DNA of 64,000 nt from Chaunax sp. Z400 (GCA_037577475.1 CM075194.1:2767501-2831500), one strand, 5' to 3'. Shown: positions 22,128 to 36,500, counted from the stretch's first letter. The notes: generated by a model from the letters alone, not told the origin. Numbers and translations are program-made.

Positions 22128-24641
22128 TCAATCGCTGTCACTGCTGCCGCTGTCTGAATACGCCCCCAGCAGGCTGAGAGATGATGAACCATTTTGTGTG
22201 GCGACAGGCTTAGAGGTGGAGTCAGCCGTAGATGCCTTAGAATCTGTAAGACAAGATACACGATGATTCCTAATCGGATGCAAACATTTGATTAAGGATG
22301 TAAACGAGCTGCCAAAGGATGATGTGTGATGAGTCCTGACTTTCATATAAAGCAGTAAGAGAAACAGATGTGTTACCTGTTTGTAATGTAGGACCAGCAG
22401 CGGTCCTCTCTGTGCCGGATTTGTTTACAGCTGCTGCTGGTTTCTTTCGCAAGACCAGGGACCCCAGTGCCCCACCACCACCCAGCGTCCCCACACTCCT
22501 TTCCCAGCTCTCCGCCTTAGCCCTCTTCGCTCCTCCAGCTGAGGTTCCCTTTTGGAAAAATGTTTGCAAATGTCATATGAACTGACTGAAGGCCTTAAAT
22601 ACGGAACACATGCTGCTCATGGTGAGTGGTCACACACATACCTGTGGCTCTGTGGGTTTGTCAGAGGCGAGTATGTCTGTTGGTTTGTCTGTGCTGGGTT
22701 TCTTTGGCTGTGAGCTGCTGCTCTCCTCTTCCTTCTCAGAGTCAGAGTCGGAGTCTCGGAGTCTTTTCACGAGAGCCTGATCCAACATCTCTCTGGGAAA
22801 CAATGGATGCATTCAGATTTAACTGTTGTTGTTTTTTTTAATGGACTAATGCTCACATAGTTCACACTTTAAAGGTTCCTCACTCACTTCGTCTCTCGCT
22901 CATCTTCTTCTTTCTCCCTCTCCTTCTCCATCCTCTCCAGCTCTCTGTACCGGTCGATCATTCCCTCAAAGTCCACCTGAGCCTGCCTCTGGTTCAACTC
23001 CTTCAGCTCCTGGAGAGTCTCCAGAACCTCCATCTCCATCTTAGAATCCTTTGTACGGTTCTCCAACACCTGGTAGAGGATTGGGAAATCATCAACTCTC
23101 ATCTGTAGTGCCGATTAAAATAAAAACAGCAAAACATTGACATTACTGACCTTCATGGGGTTGTTAAGCTCCTCTTCCTCCCTCTCCTGCTGGATTCTCT
23201 TCTCCTCCTCCTCAATAAACTTCTCTGCCTGGAAGTTTCTCGTTGCGCCGTGCTCCATTGCGTAGTCTGTGTTTTCTGGGTCAGTCTATACTCACAACAT
23301 GAGATAGGAAGGAGTGAGAATTTATTTAAGCATTATGCTGGAGAACAGAAAACAGCACAGACACCGTTTTAGAGAATTGTTTTCTCTCATTTTAATGAGC
23401 AATTAACACTCTCACCTTAAATGTAATCTCAGCAAGGCACCGAGTACATTTGATGTAGAAACGGAAGATGGGCAGTCCCATGTACAGCTCGTTCTGAACA
23501 GTCTCTTTGCGTGCATTGAATTTCTTCCCCTTGTAGATGTACTCGCCACACGTTTTACACCTGCAAACACCCAGAGAGGAAATGCTGACGACCCCACAGA
23601 CAAATCACACAGTCACTTAGTCTTAGAGTAAATAAAACCAACATCTAACGGTTTTTGCATTCAAATGTCAAAACAAGTCAGCCAAGATTCCTTTGCAGCT
23701 TGACAGCCAGTGATAAACTGAAATAAGACATCATTCCTTTAGCAAGATGGCACAACAGGAGCAGCATTTACTAGTTTAGTTTTTAAAACTATAAACTCTC
23801 TATAAAGCATCTAGTCCATGTTTTCATAGTATGGAAGTACAGCCAAACCAAAGAAAGATAAACTAATTACAAGTTGTAATATTACTGACCAATTTTAGCT
23901 TATCACAGATATATCAGAGTCTCTGTACATGTTGAATTTATCAAACAAAAATTGTCCATTTTGCAAAGTTAATTGTAATTTTAAGGAATACTTAATTATT
24001 GTTTTTAAAATCAATGCAGGTCAATATATTGTGATAAAGCTTTAGGAAACTCTCAAACCCTAAGCTAACCCCTGGTAGCATTGGCTTTAAAAAATCCGAA
24101 AAATAAAATGTCAAAGTTGGCACATTGTCCTGAGATCTGAATTGTAAATATGAGTCAGATGCACCATGTTGTTTAAGGTTGTATATTGAAAACAGTTTGT
24201 GTGAAACAAATTGTTGAAAAGTAAAACTAAAGCATGATATTAGATGAATAAACAGTGTTTGTCAAATGTGGATTAAGACGTACCTCATGTTGAATGGAGC
24301 CATCAATCTCACCACATACTGGCGATCTTTAGGGAGCTTAAGTTTGGGGATTTTGGATGGATCAAAATCCGGAGGGTAGTATTTCTGTGGGACACAAAAC
24401 ACGGAGCTTACTGAACAGCCTGAATATGTGATTCACGGAATAGTAATATACGTCTAACTAAAGTAATAGTAGCTAACGCATGACGTACTTTAGCTGTCAC
24501 AAATGAGCAGCTATAGCTACTTAGCTTTAACGCTAACGTTAGCTTGTTCTGCTACACAGCTCATACGCTACGACTATTTTAAACGTTGCTAGCGACGTAA
24601 ACTGTTCGCATACTTACATTCAGTACTTTTCTTTCGGACAT
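22128..24641 (-). CDS. yju2: Splicing factor YJU2 (CCDC94)
   Basis: Eight exons join in phase: 24641-24618, 24384-24284, 23560-23416, 23285-23151, 23069-22888, 22792-22642, 22548-22377 and 22243-22128, giving 341 residues (human about 323). The product opens [17 protein letters not shown]. Four cysteines (43, 46, 80, 83) form a zinc-binding pair of CxxC motifs around [16 protein letters not shown] charged coiled-coil (about 110-200) and a low-complexity tail ending [12 protein letters not shown] follow. YJU2 joins the spliceosome around the first catalytic step, in the nucleus, and helps branch-point docking. The start lies in an AT-poor, CpG-bearing promoter patch (about 24,470-24,790) of housekeeping type without a clear TATA box. 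It is head-to-head with the CART gene, with 1,459 bp between start codons. The identity is secure. Confidence 0.96.
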
Positions 24642-24859
24642 TGTTGCTTTTACTTCAAACCCAACACGGAAAAAGAAACGTTAGATAGAGGGATTACTGT
24701 ATACTCGACACCGCTCAAGCTAGCGGTGTACTACGTTTACTGTGAACTGTGAACTTCCTGTTGTCCCGTTGTTTACTTTAATGTACTACGTCATCTACTG
24801 CCCCCCTGTGGACAAGAGGAGGCGTGACAGCTCGAATAAATCTGCAAAACAAAGGAAGT

Positions 24860-25970
24860 TAAGACAAATAGAGATAATATTAAGAAAGTAAAGGTAAACA
24901 TTGTTTAATAAGTGTATTATTAGAAACGTTTGCTTGTCTCAGTTTTCCTTTTTATTTTATCTTCTCTGATATACCGTTAAAGATGTAAATTTACAGTAAA
25001 CAGCTGGCAGCAGCATTGCCAGTACACATGTTGTTGTTTTTTATTTTACATTAACATTAGAATTTTACAATAATCCTAAATACAGTATCATGTTGTATTT
25101 TGGTAACTAGCATACATTATTTATTGGCAGCATTGATGACATTTTATTACTGCGAGTCAAGCACTGCATTACTGTAACCTTGTTTAGACAGTTTTAATGT
25201 GACATTCTAGACAACATCCACAGTATGGTTTATGATCAGTAACACTGCAGCAAATTAATCTATAGTATGGTCCCTTGTAAATGCAATACTGTATATATGA
25301 AAATATGAAATATGCTGTATATACGTTTGTTTGTTTTTCACTCAACCCAAATGAGTCATACACTTTCTGTATTGACCAGTTGTCCCTTTTCTCTGTGGAG
25401 GAGATTGTGACCATCATGGCTGAGGAATGGTCTCTCTGGGGTAACATGAATTGTCGTCAGTGACCTGACGTCTCTGACAGGATTGGTGCCCGGCAGCTAT
25501 ACACATATGTTTACTGGGGGTGGTTAAGGTTATTCCTACAAAAGGAAATTGGATCCTGATTACAGATTGGTGTCAATGTGGGTAAACCTGAGGTCTGATT
25601 TAAGATTTATTGAACAGCGGTGACAGTAGAAGATAGGAACAATAGATTAGTAGCAAAACATGGAAGAGAACGTTTACAAAGTTATTCCTCTTAATAGATA
25701 ATGAAGAGTACGATGCTATGTTTTTGATTAAACCTCTATAGTGTCCTCTTACTTGTACACAATAGGCCATATTACAGTAAGATACTTTTTTTTAAGTAAA
25801 GGAAAACAGAGTTTGACCCCCATTAAACCATCAGATACGTTATCAGACATGTTCTATGAAATGTAAATCCAACCTTTAACCATCCTTGACCTCATCCTGC
25901 CAGGTCCCTTCCTGTGATCATCCAAAGGTGCTGCAGTGTCACCGGTGTCAAAAATGGCTATGAATATTTC
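24860..25970. other. spacer between yju2 and the CART gene
   Basis: AT-rich sequence with short chance open frames only. I see no exon, RNA gene or clear mobile element here. Confidence 0.5.
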
Positions 25971-25980
25971 AGAGGCTGGC

Positions 25981-26016
25981 TGATGTCAACAGCTACTGGT
26001 TAGTGCCTATAAAAAA
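25981..26016 (+). promoter_or_regulatory. CART core promoter: CRE-like site and TATA box
   Basis: TGATGTCA (25981-25988) differs by one base from the consensus cAMP-response element TGACGTCA. It lies about 20 bp upstream of a strong TATA box (TATAAAAAA, 26008-26016). Transcription would start near 26,040, leaving a 5' UTR of about 60 nt. Mammalian CART promoters are known to be driven by CREB through a proximal CRE; that this site acts the same way is inference. Confidence 0.7.
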
Positions 26017-26100
26017 GGGGGTCTCTCTATCCAGGACACCTCCAAACCTCCTGCACATTCCGCAGATCCTCCGCAGACCTGCTGCTTGTGTTTCAGCACC

Positions 26101-26866
26101 ATGCTCAGCGTTAGAGCTCTCCTCCTCGCGGCCACCTGCTGTTGCGCCTACCTGTGGCTCGCACGCGCAGACGACTCCTCTCTGGAGACGCGCTCGTCGG
26201 ATTTCTCCCTGAAAACTCAACAGGAGAAAGATCTGGTGAGTGATTTCAGGGGGAACATGGGTGTGAAATGTTTCAGCTGAAGGATAAACTCGAACTGCTT
26301 GAGCTTTAAACATCAGGTCGGCTAGTTTTTGACTCTTTTCTCTGCAGATCGACGCGTTGCAAGAAGTTCTGGAGAAGCTGCGGAGCAAAGAGATGCCCTT
26401 AGAGAAAAAGCTTGGCTGGCTGCCTTCGGTATGTGTAACAAAATATTAGGTTGTATTTTCAGGGAATTTCTTTCTCTCTTTCTTTCAAGATAAATCCTTT
26501 ATTGAAGCCTCAGAGGAAAAATTCGTTTGTCATAGGAGCAATAGGAAAGAATAAATACAGAGGAGAATTGAAAAGAATGAAAATTTACAAGGAAATTGTT
26601 TACAGATTAATTATTGGAAACGTTATTTGGGTTTTGCAGAGAATATAAAAATAATTTCTAAAATAGGCTAAATCTTTTCAGATGCATTTCTATTCTGAGA
26701 GCAAACCTACAACCTATAATCACATTTTCATGAATATATGTTGTTTTTATCATTTCAGTGTGACGCAGGTGAGCCGTGCGCCGTGCGTAAAGGTGCGCGT
26801 ATCGGCACGCTGTGCAGCTGTCCCCGAGGAACTTCCTGCAACTTTTATGTTCTCAAATGTTTGTGA
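26101..26866 (+). CDS. cart: CART (cocaine- and amphetamine-regulated transcript) prepropeptide
   Basis: Three exons join in phase, 26101-26235, 26348-26428 and 26759-26866, giving 107 residues. A signal peptide (about 1-24, ending LWLARA) leads into a propeptide with KDLIDALQEVLEKLRSK, matching the human KELIEALQEVLKKLKSK. A KK pair at about 65-66 is a likely processing site. The mature peptide has the six conserved cysteines (73, 79, 91, 93, 99, 106) in CDAGEPCAVRKGARIG...CSCPRGTSCN and ends in KCL. CART peptides are secreted neuropeptides acting in feeding and stress circuits. The three-exon plan matches the vertebrate gene. The start at 26,101 is preferred over an in-frame ATG at 26,086 because it opens the signal peptide. 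Fish carry several CART genes and I cannot say which paralogue this is. An AATAAA lies at 26,952. Confidence 0.96.
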
Positions 26867-26951
26867 AGGACAACAAAATACTAGTAAACACGAGAGAGAG
26901 ATGAGGATTGGATTGGAGTGACAAAATCTGTTGTTATTCTTTTATGACAGA

Positions 26952-26957
26952 AATAAA
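26952..26957 (+). terminator. cart: polyadenylation signal of the CART gene
   Basis: AATAAA 86 nt beyond the stop codon, in an A-rich stretch. Confidence 0.6.
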
Positions 26958-27538
26958 AAAAATAAAAAAAGCGATGTGATATGTAATTGATAAAGGGCAC
27001 TTTTTCTTTTATAAACTTGGTCAAGAAAATGTTAATATAGGCTAAAGGTTTAAATGACGTCAGTAACTGGCACACGGGAAGTTGATCATTGCAGATTTTA
27101 ATGTATTTTTTTTTTTGGTCATAAATCCTTGTTTTTCCTCGTCATTTCATTTGTTTGTGTTTTGGGGTAAAAGTATCCTAGCGATTATTTCAAAACACAT
27201 TTGTAAGATAAGGAGGCAAATAAATCAATAAATCAATAAAATTCAAATGTCTGTGTCTGTATTATAATATATATTATATATTATATATATCTGTTAGCTC
27301 ACGTCATTTGGTCATTTTTCCACAAACACCACTTGTTGGTAATTTGCTCTCCACTAAAACACTTAAGGGACAACAATAAAGAAAAATACATTGAGTCATT
27401 TTGCCGCGTCATCAATAATTCATCCTCTTCCCACACATTCCCTAATGCACGGCTGCACCGGAGCGCACCAGCTGTCATCTCTCGGTAATAAAAGGCGCCG
27501 TGAGGCTTTTTTTATGACATCACAGCCAAGTTTCCAAC

Positions 27539-30500
27539 ATGGCGTCCAGCCGGGTGCTGGAGAAGGAGGTCCAGGAGGAGCCCAGACGCGCTGCGACCGC
27601 AAATCTCGACTTCTGCCTCCACAAATACTCGCTGCTCATCATCATCGGACGGACTGCTCACCTCAGACAGACGGGTCACATCAGCGGGGAGATCGAACGA
27701 GGTACGTTTATGTCATCCAGCTCTTACACCCACCGTACGTCGCGTTTCTTTTCCCTGTTCGCGTAAAAATATACATTTCTGCAAGGTCTCCTCCGCTAAA
27801 TCATCACCGAGGATGCTAAACTGACCCCAATGCAGTGTTTATGTAATTTCTTCCACCCTACCGACCGAGTATGCGTCATCCGGCGGTGCTCCACCATCAG
27901 GAGCATCACCTCATCCCTCCGGGCTCGTTCTAATTAAAAGCAGTTTGGAGCTGGTGGTTTGTCATGTCAGGAGAGGCTGCGGGGGAAATTTGGCCTCGTT
28001 AATAGTCAGTCAACACATTAGCATTAACCTTTGTGTGTTCATGCAAAGCAGTAGACTGACTCTGGAGACTGGAGGCAGTAGATGGAGCAGGACATGATGA
28101 AACAGGACAGTGTGTGTTTCAACCTGCTATAAGGAAGGAAAACATTTGCATGCAATTTATGTTAAAGGTGCATATTAGCTCAATAATAAATAGATAAGGG
28201 AACAGAGAAGGAAACACAAGGACACAATAAAGACAGAGGCATTTATCATTTTCATGAGGTCTATTAACATGACATCACTGTCTGCTGTGAATCTTCAAGA
28301 AGTAAATATCACTACATCATCTTTCCTCACATTAGCATAAATAATGACATCATCTTTGTGCAAATATTTATATATATATTTATATATATATTTATATATA
28401 TGTAAATTTCCCCACTGTGGGACTAATAAAGGGATATCTTATCTTATCTTATATAAATATATATATATATTTCATACAGTGTGTATATATATATATATAT
28501 ATATAAAATTTATATATATATACACACACACAGTATATATATATATTTATATATATATGTATATACATATATTTTATATATGTGTGTATATATATATATG
28601 TGTGTATATATATATATATACGTATACATATATATACATATATATATACATATATGTATATACATATATTTTATATATGTATATATATATATTTAAATCA
28701 CTAGAAAATGTGCTATTTGTTAAAATACACTCAATAGATTTAGAAAATGCACCTCTCATTTTTTGGGCCCCATCTGAGAAAGTTTTCATCTCTAATCTAA
28801 AAATTTCACCTGCGGAATTTTCACCTGTGGATGATGTCATCCAATCATCAGGAGGTTGTACCAGTCCATGAGGAGAAGGATTACTGCTGGAAATAATGCT
28901 GATGGGGGACACACTGATTACTGATGTGTTGTTTTTGTTCTGTCTCTTGTTTCTGTTGATGATTAAATTAAGTAAATCATTAAAAGTTGTTCTTATTTTC
29001 ATACAGATTACACAAACATATTTGTGCATTTTAAACCCCTTGTGTGTATTTGTAGATGTTCATGTTGTGTATGATTGGTCCAACCGTTGCCACGGTGACC
29101 GTGTGTCTCGTTACGTCTCCAGGTATTCGGTCATGGGACGTCAGCTTAAAGTCCTGTAACCTGAACGTCTACCTCCAAGAATTTCTCTCCCATCACACGG
29201 CGTCTTTTAAGGGTGCAGGTAAGTAAATGCGATGATTTGACTCCTTGCTGGAACTCTTCGACCCTTTATCACTCAGAAATCCCCGTCTCCATGGTAACCG
29301 CCCAGTTTAGCCAATCAGGCCTCAATAAAGGAAGGAAGGAAGGAAGGAAGGAAGGAAAGTGCTGAGGCAGTTGGGTGATTGTCAAACATGGGTGGGCCTT
29401 TTAGGAGAGAAAACAATAAGGATCTGCAAACATGTAGTGTCTCCTCTATTTCTGTACGGGCTTCAGTATTTTAGTATGAGCAAAGGACACGCAGGGAAAA
29501 TGGAGAAAAGGCAAACAAACATCAGACTCAGACAGTCGTGCTGCAGCTGAGCTGTGAGGTGAGGTGATGAACACGAGAACAGACACGTCTCTTTGTAGGG
29601 AGAAGAAAATAGCAGCCAGAATGTGGGAGAAAGGCCGAATGTTGTTGTGGAATCTCTTTTAATAAGCTTACAGTTTGTTTTAGATGCAAGGCTCAGTAGA
29701 ATATTGTAAAATGTAAGGATGTGACGGTTTATAAGACATGAAAGATTAGAGGAAGAGATGTGAGTTAAAGAAACAGTTTGATTCTTGGGGAAATGTTCAG
29801 TGGAGTAAAGATTGATACCTTTTTAATGCTAAATAATTGTTAGCTTAGCTTAACATAAAGACTGGAAAACAGGTTGAAACCACTAGCCTTGTTTTTTCTG
29901 AAGGAAATAAAATCCTCCGATCAGCACCTTTAAATACTTTAAATGATCTAATTTGTTTAATTTGCACAGTTTAAACTGAGGTGTTGCTGTTTTCCACAGG
30001 TTGTTGTTGTTTAACTATTTCTTAACTGGGCTGCTGTATTTCTATATTTGCTGGTTTCCTTCCTGAGTCCATGGGAACAACAACACAACACACTTTCCTG
30101 CCTCTTACGAGACATACGGCGTAAATGAGTGAGATTTAGAGGCAGGTTTTGTTAACACCATATTCTGAGTGTCACATCGGAACGTTTCCACCTTGGAAAG
30201 CATAAAAATGTTTAAAAAAGTGATTCGGTGCATTAACCAGTATGGAGTGTCCTTATTTTTGTTTCTAACTTTAGAAACTTTTGTCCGTATTTGGGTCGTT
30301 GTTTTCCGGTTGTCTGCCTCTGTATCCTCAGTTCCTCTCAGACTGGATAACTTGGCATCTCAGCCTCCCTGACTCAGCTGTTCCACTCTTCTTCCTTCCT
30401 CTTTTTTTTCAGGTTCATTTTCTCTCTTCCTGTTTGCTCCTGGCGTCACTCTCAGATCTCTTGACTTGCAGGGGGGGGGGAGTTAGAAAGCTCCCTCATC

Positions 30501-33500
30501 TCTGACTCTCCCCACCTCTTGTTTTGCTTCCTCTGGGCTTTCCTTCTCTTTCTATTTTCTGTGTTTCTCTCTGCCTCTTCAGGGCAGAAGTGTCTTCGCC
30601 ACGGTACCAGAGTGTTGGACACTCAGGTGCTGATCAGTCCGTCTCTGGATCAGGTTCGTTCAGAGGTGAGGGGGTGAATCCTGGATAGTTGACCGAAGCA
30701 GGTGTTATAATAATGCAGTGGTGCACATATTCTGATCTTAATTTATTCTTATCACACATTTTAATGACAAAAATCTATTAGAATTATAAACACAAACAAA
30801 CTCACACTTTTTAAAATATTATTTTATTTTAACATTTATTTTAATTATTTATACAGATCACAAACACAAACCCCAACGTTCCTGTAACATGTTATATCCT
30901 TCTCTGACATTATTTATAATTTTTTTCAAGGGGGATGCAACTATTTATTTCTGAAGTCCATCTACCAATGAGGAGAATCAGATTTCCATGTCACTGCTAT
31001 ACATTTCCGAGCAACACTAATGAATTCTTCCTTATTTTCCACTCCCTCCTCCTTTTTCTAACGTTCTTTTACTCTGGACTATGGAGGAATAAAGTGACGT
31101 CACAAAAGAAACAATCGTTCTCTGTCTGTGGGCAGGTGTCGGCGCTGCTGTCCAGGGAATCGGCCAATAAGCTGTTGATCTTGGCGGGGCAGAGCGTGGA
31201 GGACAGTGGAGAGCTGCTGTTTCATAGAGGACTGTTCTCCCCACACCAACTGAAACGAATACTAACAGAGCAGGTCCAACAGCGTCTCGCTCTACTTTAA
31301 TTTCTTTTCAATTATTGCATCAAATACTTATTAGATGAAAGTAATCCTGAACATCTAGGCTCCAACTACATGGCAGAAAACAGCAAACTGACTCCCAGAG
31401 CCAGTGGTGCCATATTGAAATGATTTGTTTTGTCTGACTAACAGACTAAAACCAAAAGATATTTACAAAAATATAAAAGAGGAAAAAAAAGCAAATGTAC
31501 ACAATTAAGAAGAAAAAAAGGCTCAATTCAAAAACATTTTTCTACTGATGGACTAATTCTTTAAATTTGGTTATTAGATAATTGTGATCAAGACTCGAAC
31601 CTTCAGTTTAGAATCGAACAACCTTTGAATGGCTTCCACTGGGCAAACTAAGCATTGTATACACTCTCTTTTACCGTATATCTGTGATTATATACTATTT
31701 ACATGGCTAATTTACATCTAGATGTAAGCTGAGAAAATCTTCTGTCTTTAGTTCATAGATCAAGAGTTCTCTGCATCCTCCTCCAAACTCAGTCTCACCC
31801 TCCGCTGTCCCAACATCGACCAGTGGAGGAAGACGCTCTTGGTAAACCAGCCTCCGGAGGGTCCTGTCACGCTGCACATCAACCCCCCAGAGGTGCTGCC
31901 TGCCATGGAGGCCCTGGGGGAATTCACCTCCCTCATCTCGGGCACTCTTTCCCCTCCATCTCCCTTTGACCTCCTGCCACCTCCCACCACTGTGGGTTTT
32001 CTCAAGCTGTCCCGCCCCTGCTGCTACGTGTTCCCCGCCGGCCGTGGCGACTGTGCCTTTTTTGCCGTTAACGGTTTCACGGTGCTGATAGACGGCGGCT
32101 CAGACTCTCAGGCCTGTTTCTGGAAGCTGGTCCGCCACCTCGACAGGGTTGACGCAGTTTTGCTGACGCATATCGGGACAGAGAACCTCCCTGGGGTCAA
32201 TGCTTTCCTGGAGAGGAAGGTGGCAGAGTTGGAACTGAGCTCCGGCATCAAAAGTAAGACGTAGATTTAATTCATATAACACTATCCTGAGACTCTTGGT
32301 TCAGAAAAGGAACAAAGGGATGAACCTCAGGAAGAGCAACGAAGGAGCGAATCCTCCATGAGAAAACAAGGGTTTCTGGTTTTCTTGTGGGAGGATGATG
32401 TCATATAATAAGTATATGTCTCTTTACCTTTTTACTTTTTGTTGATGTGATCCTCTGTTTTTTTTATCTTCCTCTGTTTGAGCAGATGATGCGTCTAAAA
32501 GGCTCATCTCCCCAGAGCTCGGAGTTGTGTTCTTTAACGCCCCCAGCAGGCTGCAGATGGAAAAACAGCCTTGTGAGTGATGCATGAAACCCTACTGTTG
32601 TACAGATGCATATATGACTGTGCAGGGAGTTTGTGGTAAACGTCTTCCTATTAATCACATACTTGTATATTAAAATGAAAAATAAACATAAAAATGACCC
32701 ATGACTTTTCTTTGGAGCAAACACTGTAGTTAGTTTATTGTCAGCGTGTCTCACCAGAACATATTGTGTATCCTTCAAGTGGGTGTGAAGACTTCATCCT
32801 TTACCCTTTGAATAGCAGATCACGCAACATTTGCTAGCTTTTTCTGAAGCTTTCAAACACATATCATGGTCTTCTTCAGTTGATGAGTTTGCTCCGTTGT
32901 TGTAGAGTTGATGCAAAAATTAGCATCCGTGGTGTTGCTTATTTTTCCATGGCTCATTTTTATGTTGCACATCACTGCTGCCCTAATAATCACACTGAGT
33001 AAAGTTATCATTCTTTCATGTTAGGTGTGGACAATGTACTGAAGAGCACACACCAGGCGGCCCTGACTGTGCAGTTATTGAAGAAGTTAGATATCAGACC
33101 ACAGCCGTTGTTTCGACAGGGGGTCCCTATTGAGCCACTAACCCTCTTCCAGAAGATGGGAGTGGGACAGTTGGATTTATACATCCTCAACCCCGGCAAG
33201 AACAGCCAGGAGTACCAGACATTCATGCAAAGTTGGCCTGATACAGTGTCATCCGCATCCAAAACCCAAACTCTCCCTCTCACCGCCCTGGCCTCAGTGT
33301 CCGCCCTGCTTGTGTGGCACCCAGCGTGTCCCCAGGAGAAGGTGGTCAGGGTGCTGTTTCCTGGTGTCACCCCACAGGCAAAGCTGCTGCAGGGCCTCGA
33401 GAAGCTGAAAGGGCTTGCTTTCCTACAGAAGCCCACAGTGACCACCGGGGACCTTGAGAGGCTGGGGGAGGACAAAAAGACCAAAAGGACTGATAGCCAG

Positions 33501-36500
33501 GACAGCGGGAGGTCTCAAGGGAAAGAGTCAACAGTGAGACATGGAAAAGATTGGGGTGTTAAAGAAGAGGGAAAGGATATACTGGTAAAGGAAAAAGGAA
33601 AAGTGTTAAATGGAGTCACTGCAAGAGATGCTGATAAAACGAGAAGCAAAGAGACCGGCGTAAAGTACTTGAAGAGTACTTCAAAGAAAGGAGGACAGAA
33701 GGATGGGAAAAAGGAGGAAAAGACTGGCAATAGAGAGGAGAACAGGAATGATCAGGGGAAAAAGGATGTTCTACTTCCCAAACCAAAGAATGAAAATAAA
33801 ATTAAACTGAAAAAGGAAGCAAAAAATGACTCTAAGACAGGGGTGAAAAAAACAAGAAAGCCGTCAGGAAAGGAAGCAGCTCATGGCAAGAAGGTAAACA
33901 TCGACTTGCCGAAGTACAACTCATCCAAACTGGATGCTGGGACGAAGTCAGAGAGTCTTGACACAAAACAGCAGAATCAAAACACAGAGAAACAATCTGA
34001 CAACCCCTGTGGCTCTAAAATGTCGACCCCTGAGGATATGACAGACGATTTTCTCAGGCTTCAGGAGGAAACTACGGCGAAGGTGGGAACCATAGATGAA
34101 GGAAAACAGACAACTAGTAGGGCAGGAAATGAAAAGAGCCTCGGAGTCCTGAGCAAAAACGCAAGAAACGAAGCTGCTGATGCACGACAGGAAGACGCAG
34201 CAGGTATCACAGGGACAACGGGAGAAGAGATTGGTTATTATGAAGAGCAACAAATAACTTTGACCGCTGGAGAGAAAGTGGACCCGTCTCAAAATGCTCC
34301 CAAACCTGCAAAAGTTGTAGGATTTCCCTCTCCCTTAAACAAGGCTCCAAAGAATAAGCACTCTGTCCAGCTCGACTTAACCCCGACTGAATTCACTCTC
34401 CTGGACGGAGCTCTGAGATGTAGCCCTCCCTCAAGATCCTCTCCGAACAACCAGGCCCCAGTTAGCCCCAATGAGGAGACCGTAGAGCCTGACTCTCCTG
34501 ATTCACGGCCCAACAGCGCTGGCCACACTCCTTACTGTCTGTCTCCAGATGATGTGTGGTGCAACAGGGCCACTCTTAGCAGGTTACAGGCCCATATGGG
34601 TAGCTTAGAGTCATCTGATGTCAACCAGCCAAATGGATCATCCAAGCAAAGTGACGGCCAGCTATGTCAGCCTAAAAGTGCTCAAGAGAGTCAGGCGAAC
34701 CCCAGAGAGAAGCAACTAAGTTTTCTTTCTTTGGGGACATTTAAAGATGGATCTTCAGACCCCTCTCCGTCTCTAGCTACCACCACCACCACACACTCCA
34801 TGCCAGCAGAGGTGAGCTCACCTCAGTCAACAGAAGTGGATGAATCACTGTCCATGTCCTTGGAGCAGGGACCAACCACTGTGAGCCAAAGAGAAGGGGA
34901 TGACAGTGTTCATCAATCCAACTCCAATGGAGGCCATATTATTGGGATGTCTTTGCCAATGAGGAAGCCCCCGAGATCTTCAGGACAGGCTTCAGAGATG
35001 TGGCGGCCTCCAGCTCCCAACACACTTCATTTTGAGGTGTCCGCTCACGATGTGGATCTATGTCTGGTTTCCCCTTGCGAGTTCAAGCATTTTAAACCAA
35101 CGGACTCCGGATCAGGTGTGAGCGAGTCCTTCATTCCACAGCATCACGGCAACAACAACACCAAGGATGCATCGCCCAGCGAGTCAAACCCCCCGGTCTG
35201 CATGGAGGACTGCCCGTCTACTACAGCAGATGGAGCTCTGGACTCTGATGAAGATGATTCATGTAGTGAGCCATCTAACTCTCCCCATGATCTCTATACT
35301 AGTCAGGGTCTGCCCCAGGACCCTCTTCCAGTACCAGTGAGGGACAGTCCGCCTCTGCCTCCACTTCCGGACACCTCCATGCCGGTTCCACAGTCTGACC
35401 CAGATGATCACGGGAAGAGAGTAAAAGCCACTGGCATGCAAGGGAAAAAATCGTCAGCGGTCAGTTTGAAGGATATCTGTGGAATTTGATGCATGAGTTC
35501 ATTTAGGTTAAAAATATAAAAAGTATAATTGGTTTCCAGTACAAACACCTTAAAAATAGTAGAAAAGAAATGTGAGAAAATATACCAGTGCACTTGAAAT
35601 GTCAGATAAGATATTATTTTATTACCCTGCTAACAGAATAGGTATTTATAGATGACCTCCGTGTAAAGAGGATTCACTCAAATCATCTAGTTGCTCAAAG
35701 TTGACATTTTGAGCATCTGATGTCTTTTTTAATGTTAATATGAATGAATAATGGATCTCTGTATGATTTAAGGATTAAAATCATTGTTTATTGTCATTTT
35801 GAAGGAGTGAAATCTAACATTTAACCTCATGTTTTGCTTTAGGCAGCTGAAGCCTCCCAGAGATCAGGCTCAGGGAAAAGCAGGAGTGGATTCTCAAAGG
35901 GGAATGTGTCTTCCACTCATACGCCTTCCTCCAACACCCGCTCAGCACCGGCAAAAACATCCCTCAATCCAGGTAGGAGGTGCAAAATAGAACTGATATG
36001 AAAAGTCCACCGGTTTCAGTTTGATGCTGCAGGTTGTTCTCTCTCTCCTGTCACAGGCTCTAAGTCTGCCTCTGCTGGAGACGTCAGTGTCTACGTTGAC
36101 CTGGCCTACATTCCCTCTGGAGCCGCCTCTCCAACAGTCAGCGTGGACTTCTTCAAATGCGTTCGCTCCTCCTGTTACATCATCAGCGGCCAAAGTCCAG
36201 AGAGAGAGGAACTATTGAGGCATACGCTGGACGCACTACTGGATAGCAAGACATCCTGGCCGGACACTATGCAGGTTAGATTCAGGGACACCTCACATTT
36301 GAATAACTACAGCCTGTTTGGAGACAGTGGTGCTGACAAAAAAAGCAGGAGGTGGAGCTGGAGGTGGAGTTGAGGTGATGTGATTTGCATGGGGATATAA
36401 ATATATATAAATATAATAAGATGATTTTCCTTTTTATTATCTCCCGCCACAAACAAAGTGAGGAACTTTCATCATTTGTATTTTGTCCATGGTTACAAGT

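Noticed and set aside
28344..29029. Open frames of 175 and 151 codons rich in Y and I
   Set aside because: They arise from TATATA and CACA repeats and have no independent coding character.
33008..33484. 158-codon minus-strand frame
   Set aside because: Antisense shadow of map1s exon 7, whose plus-strand frame matches the MAP1 family.
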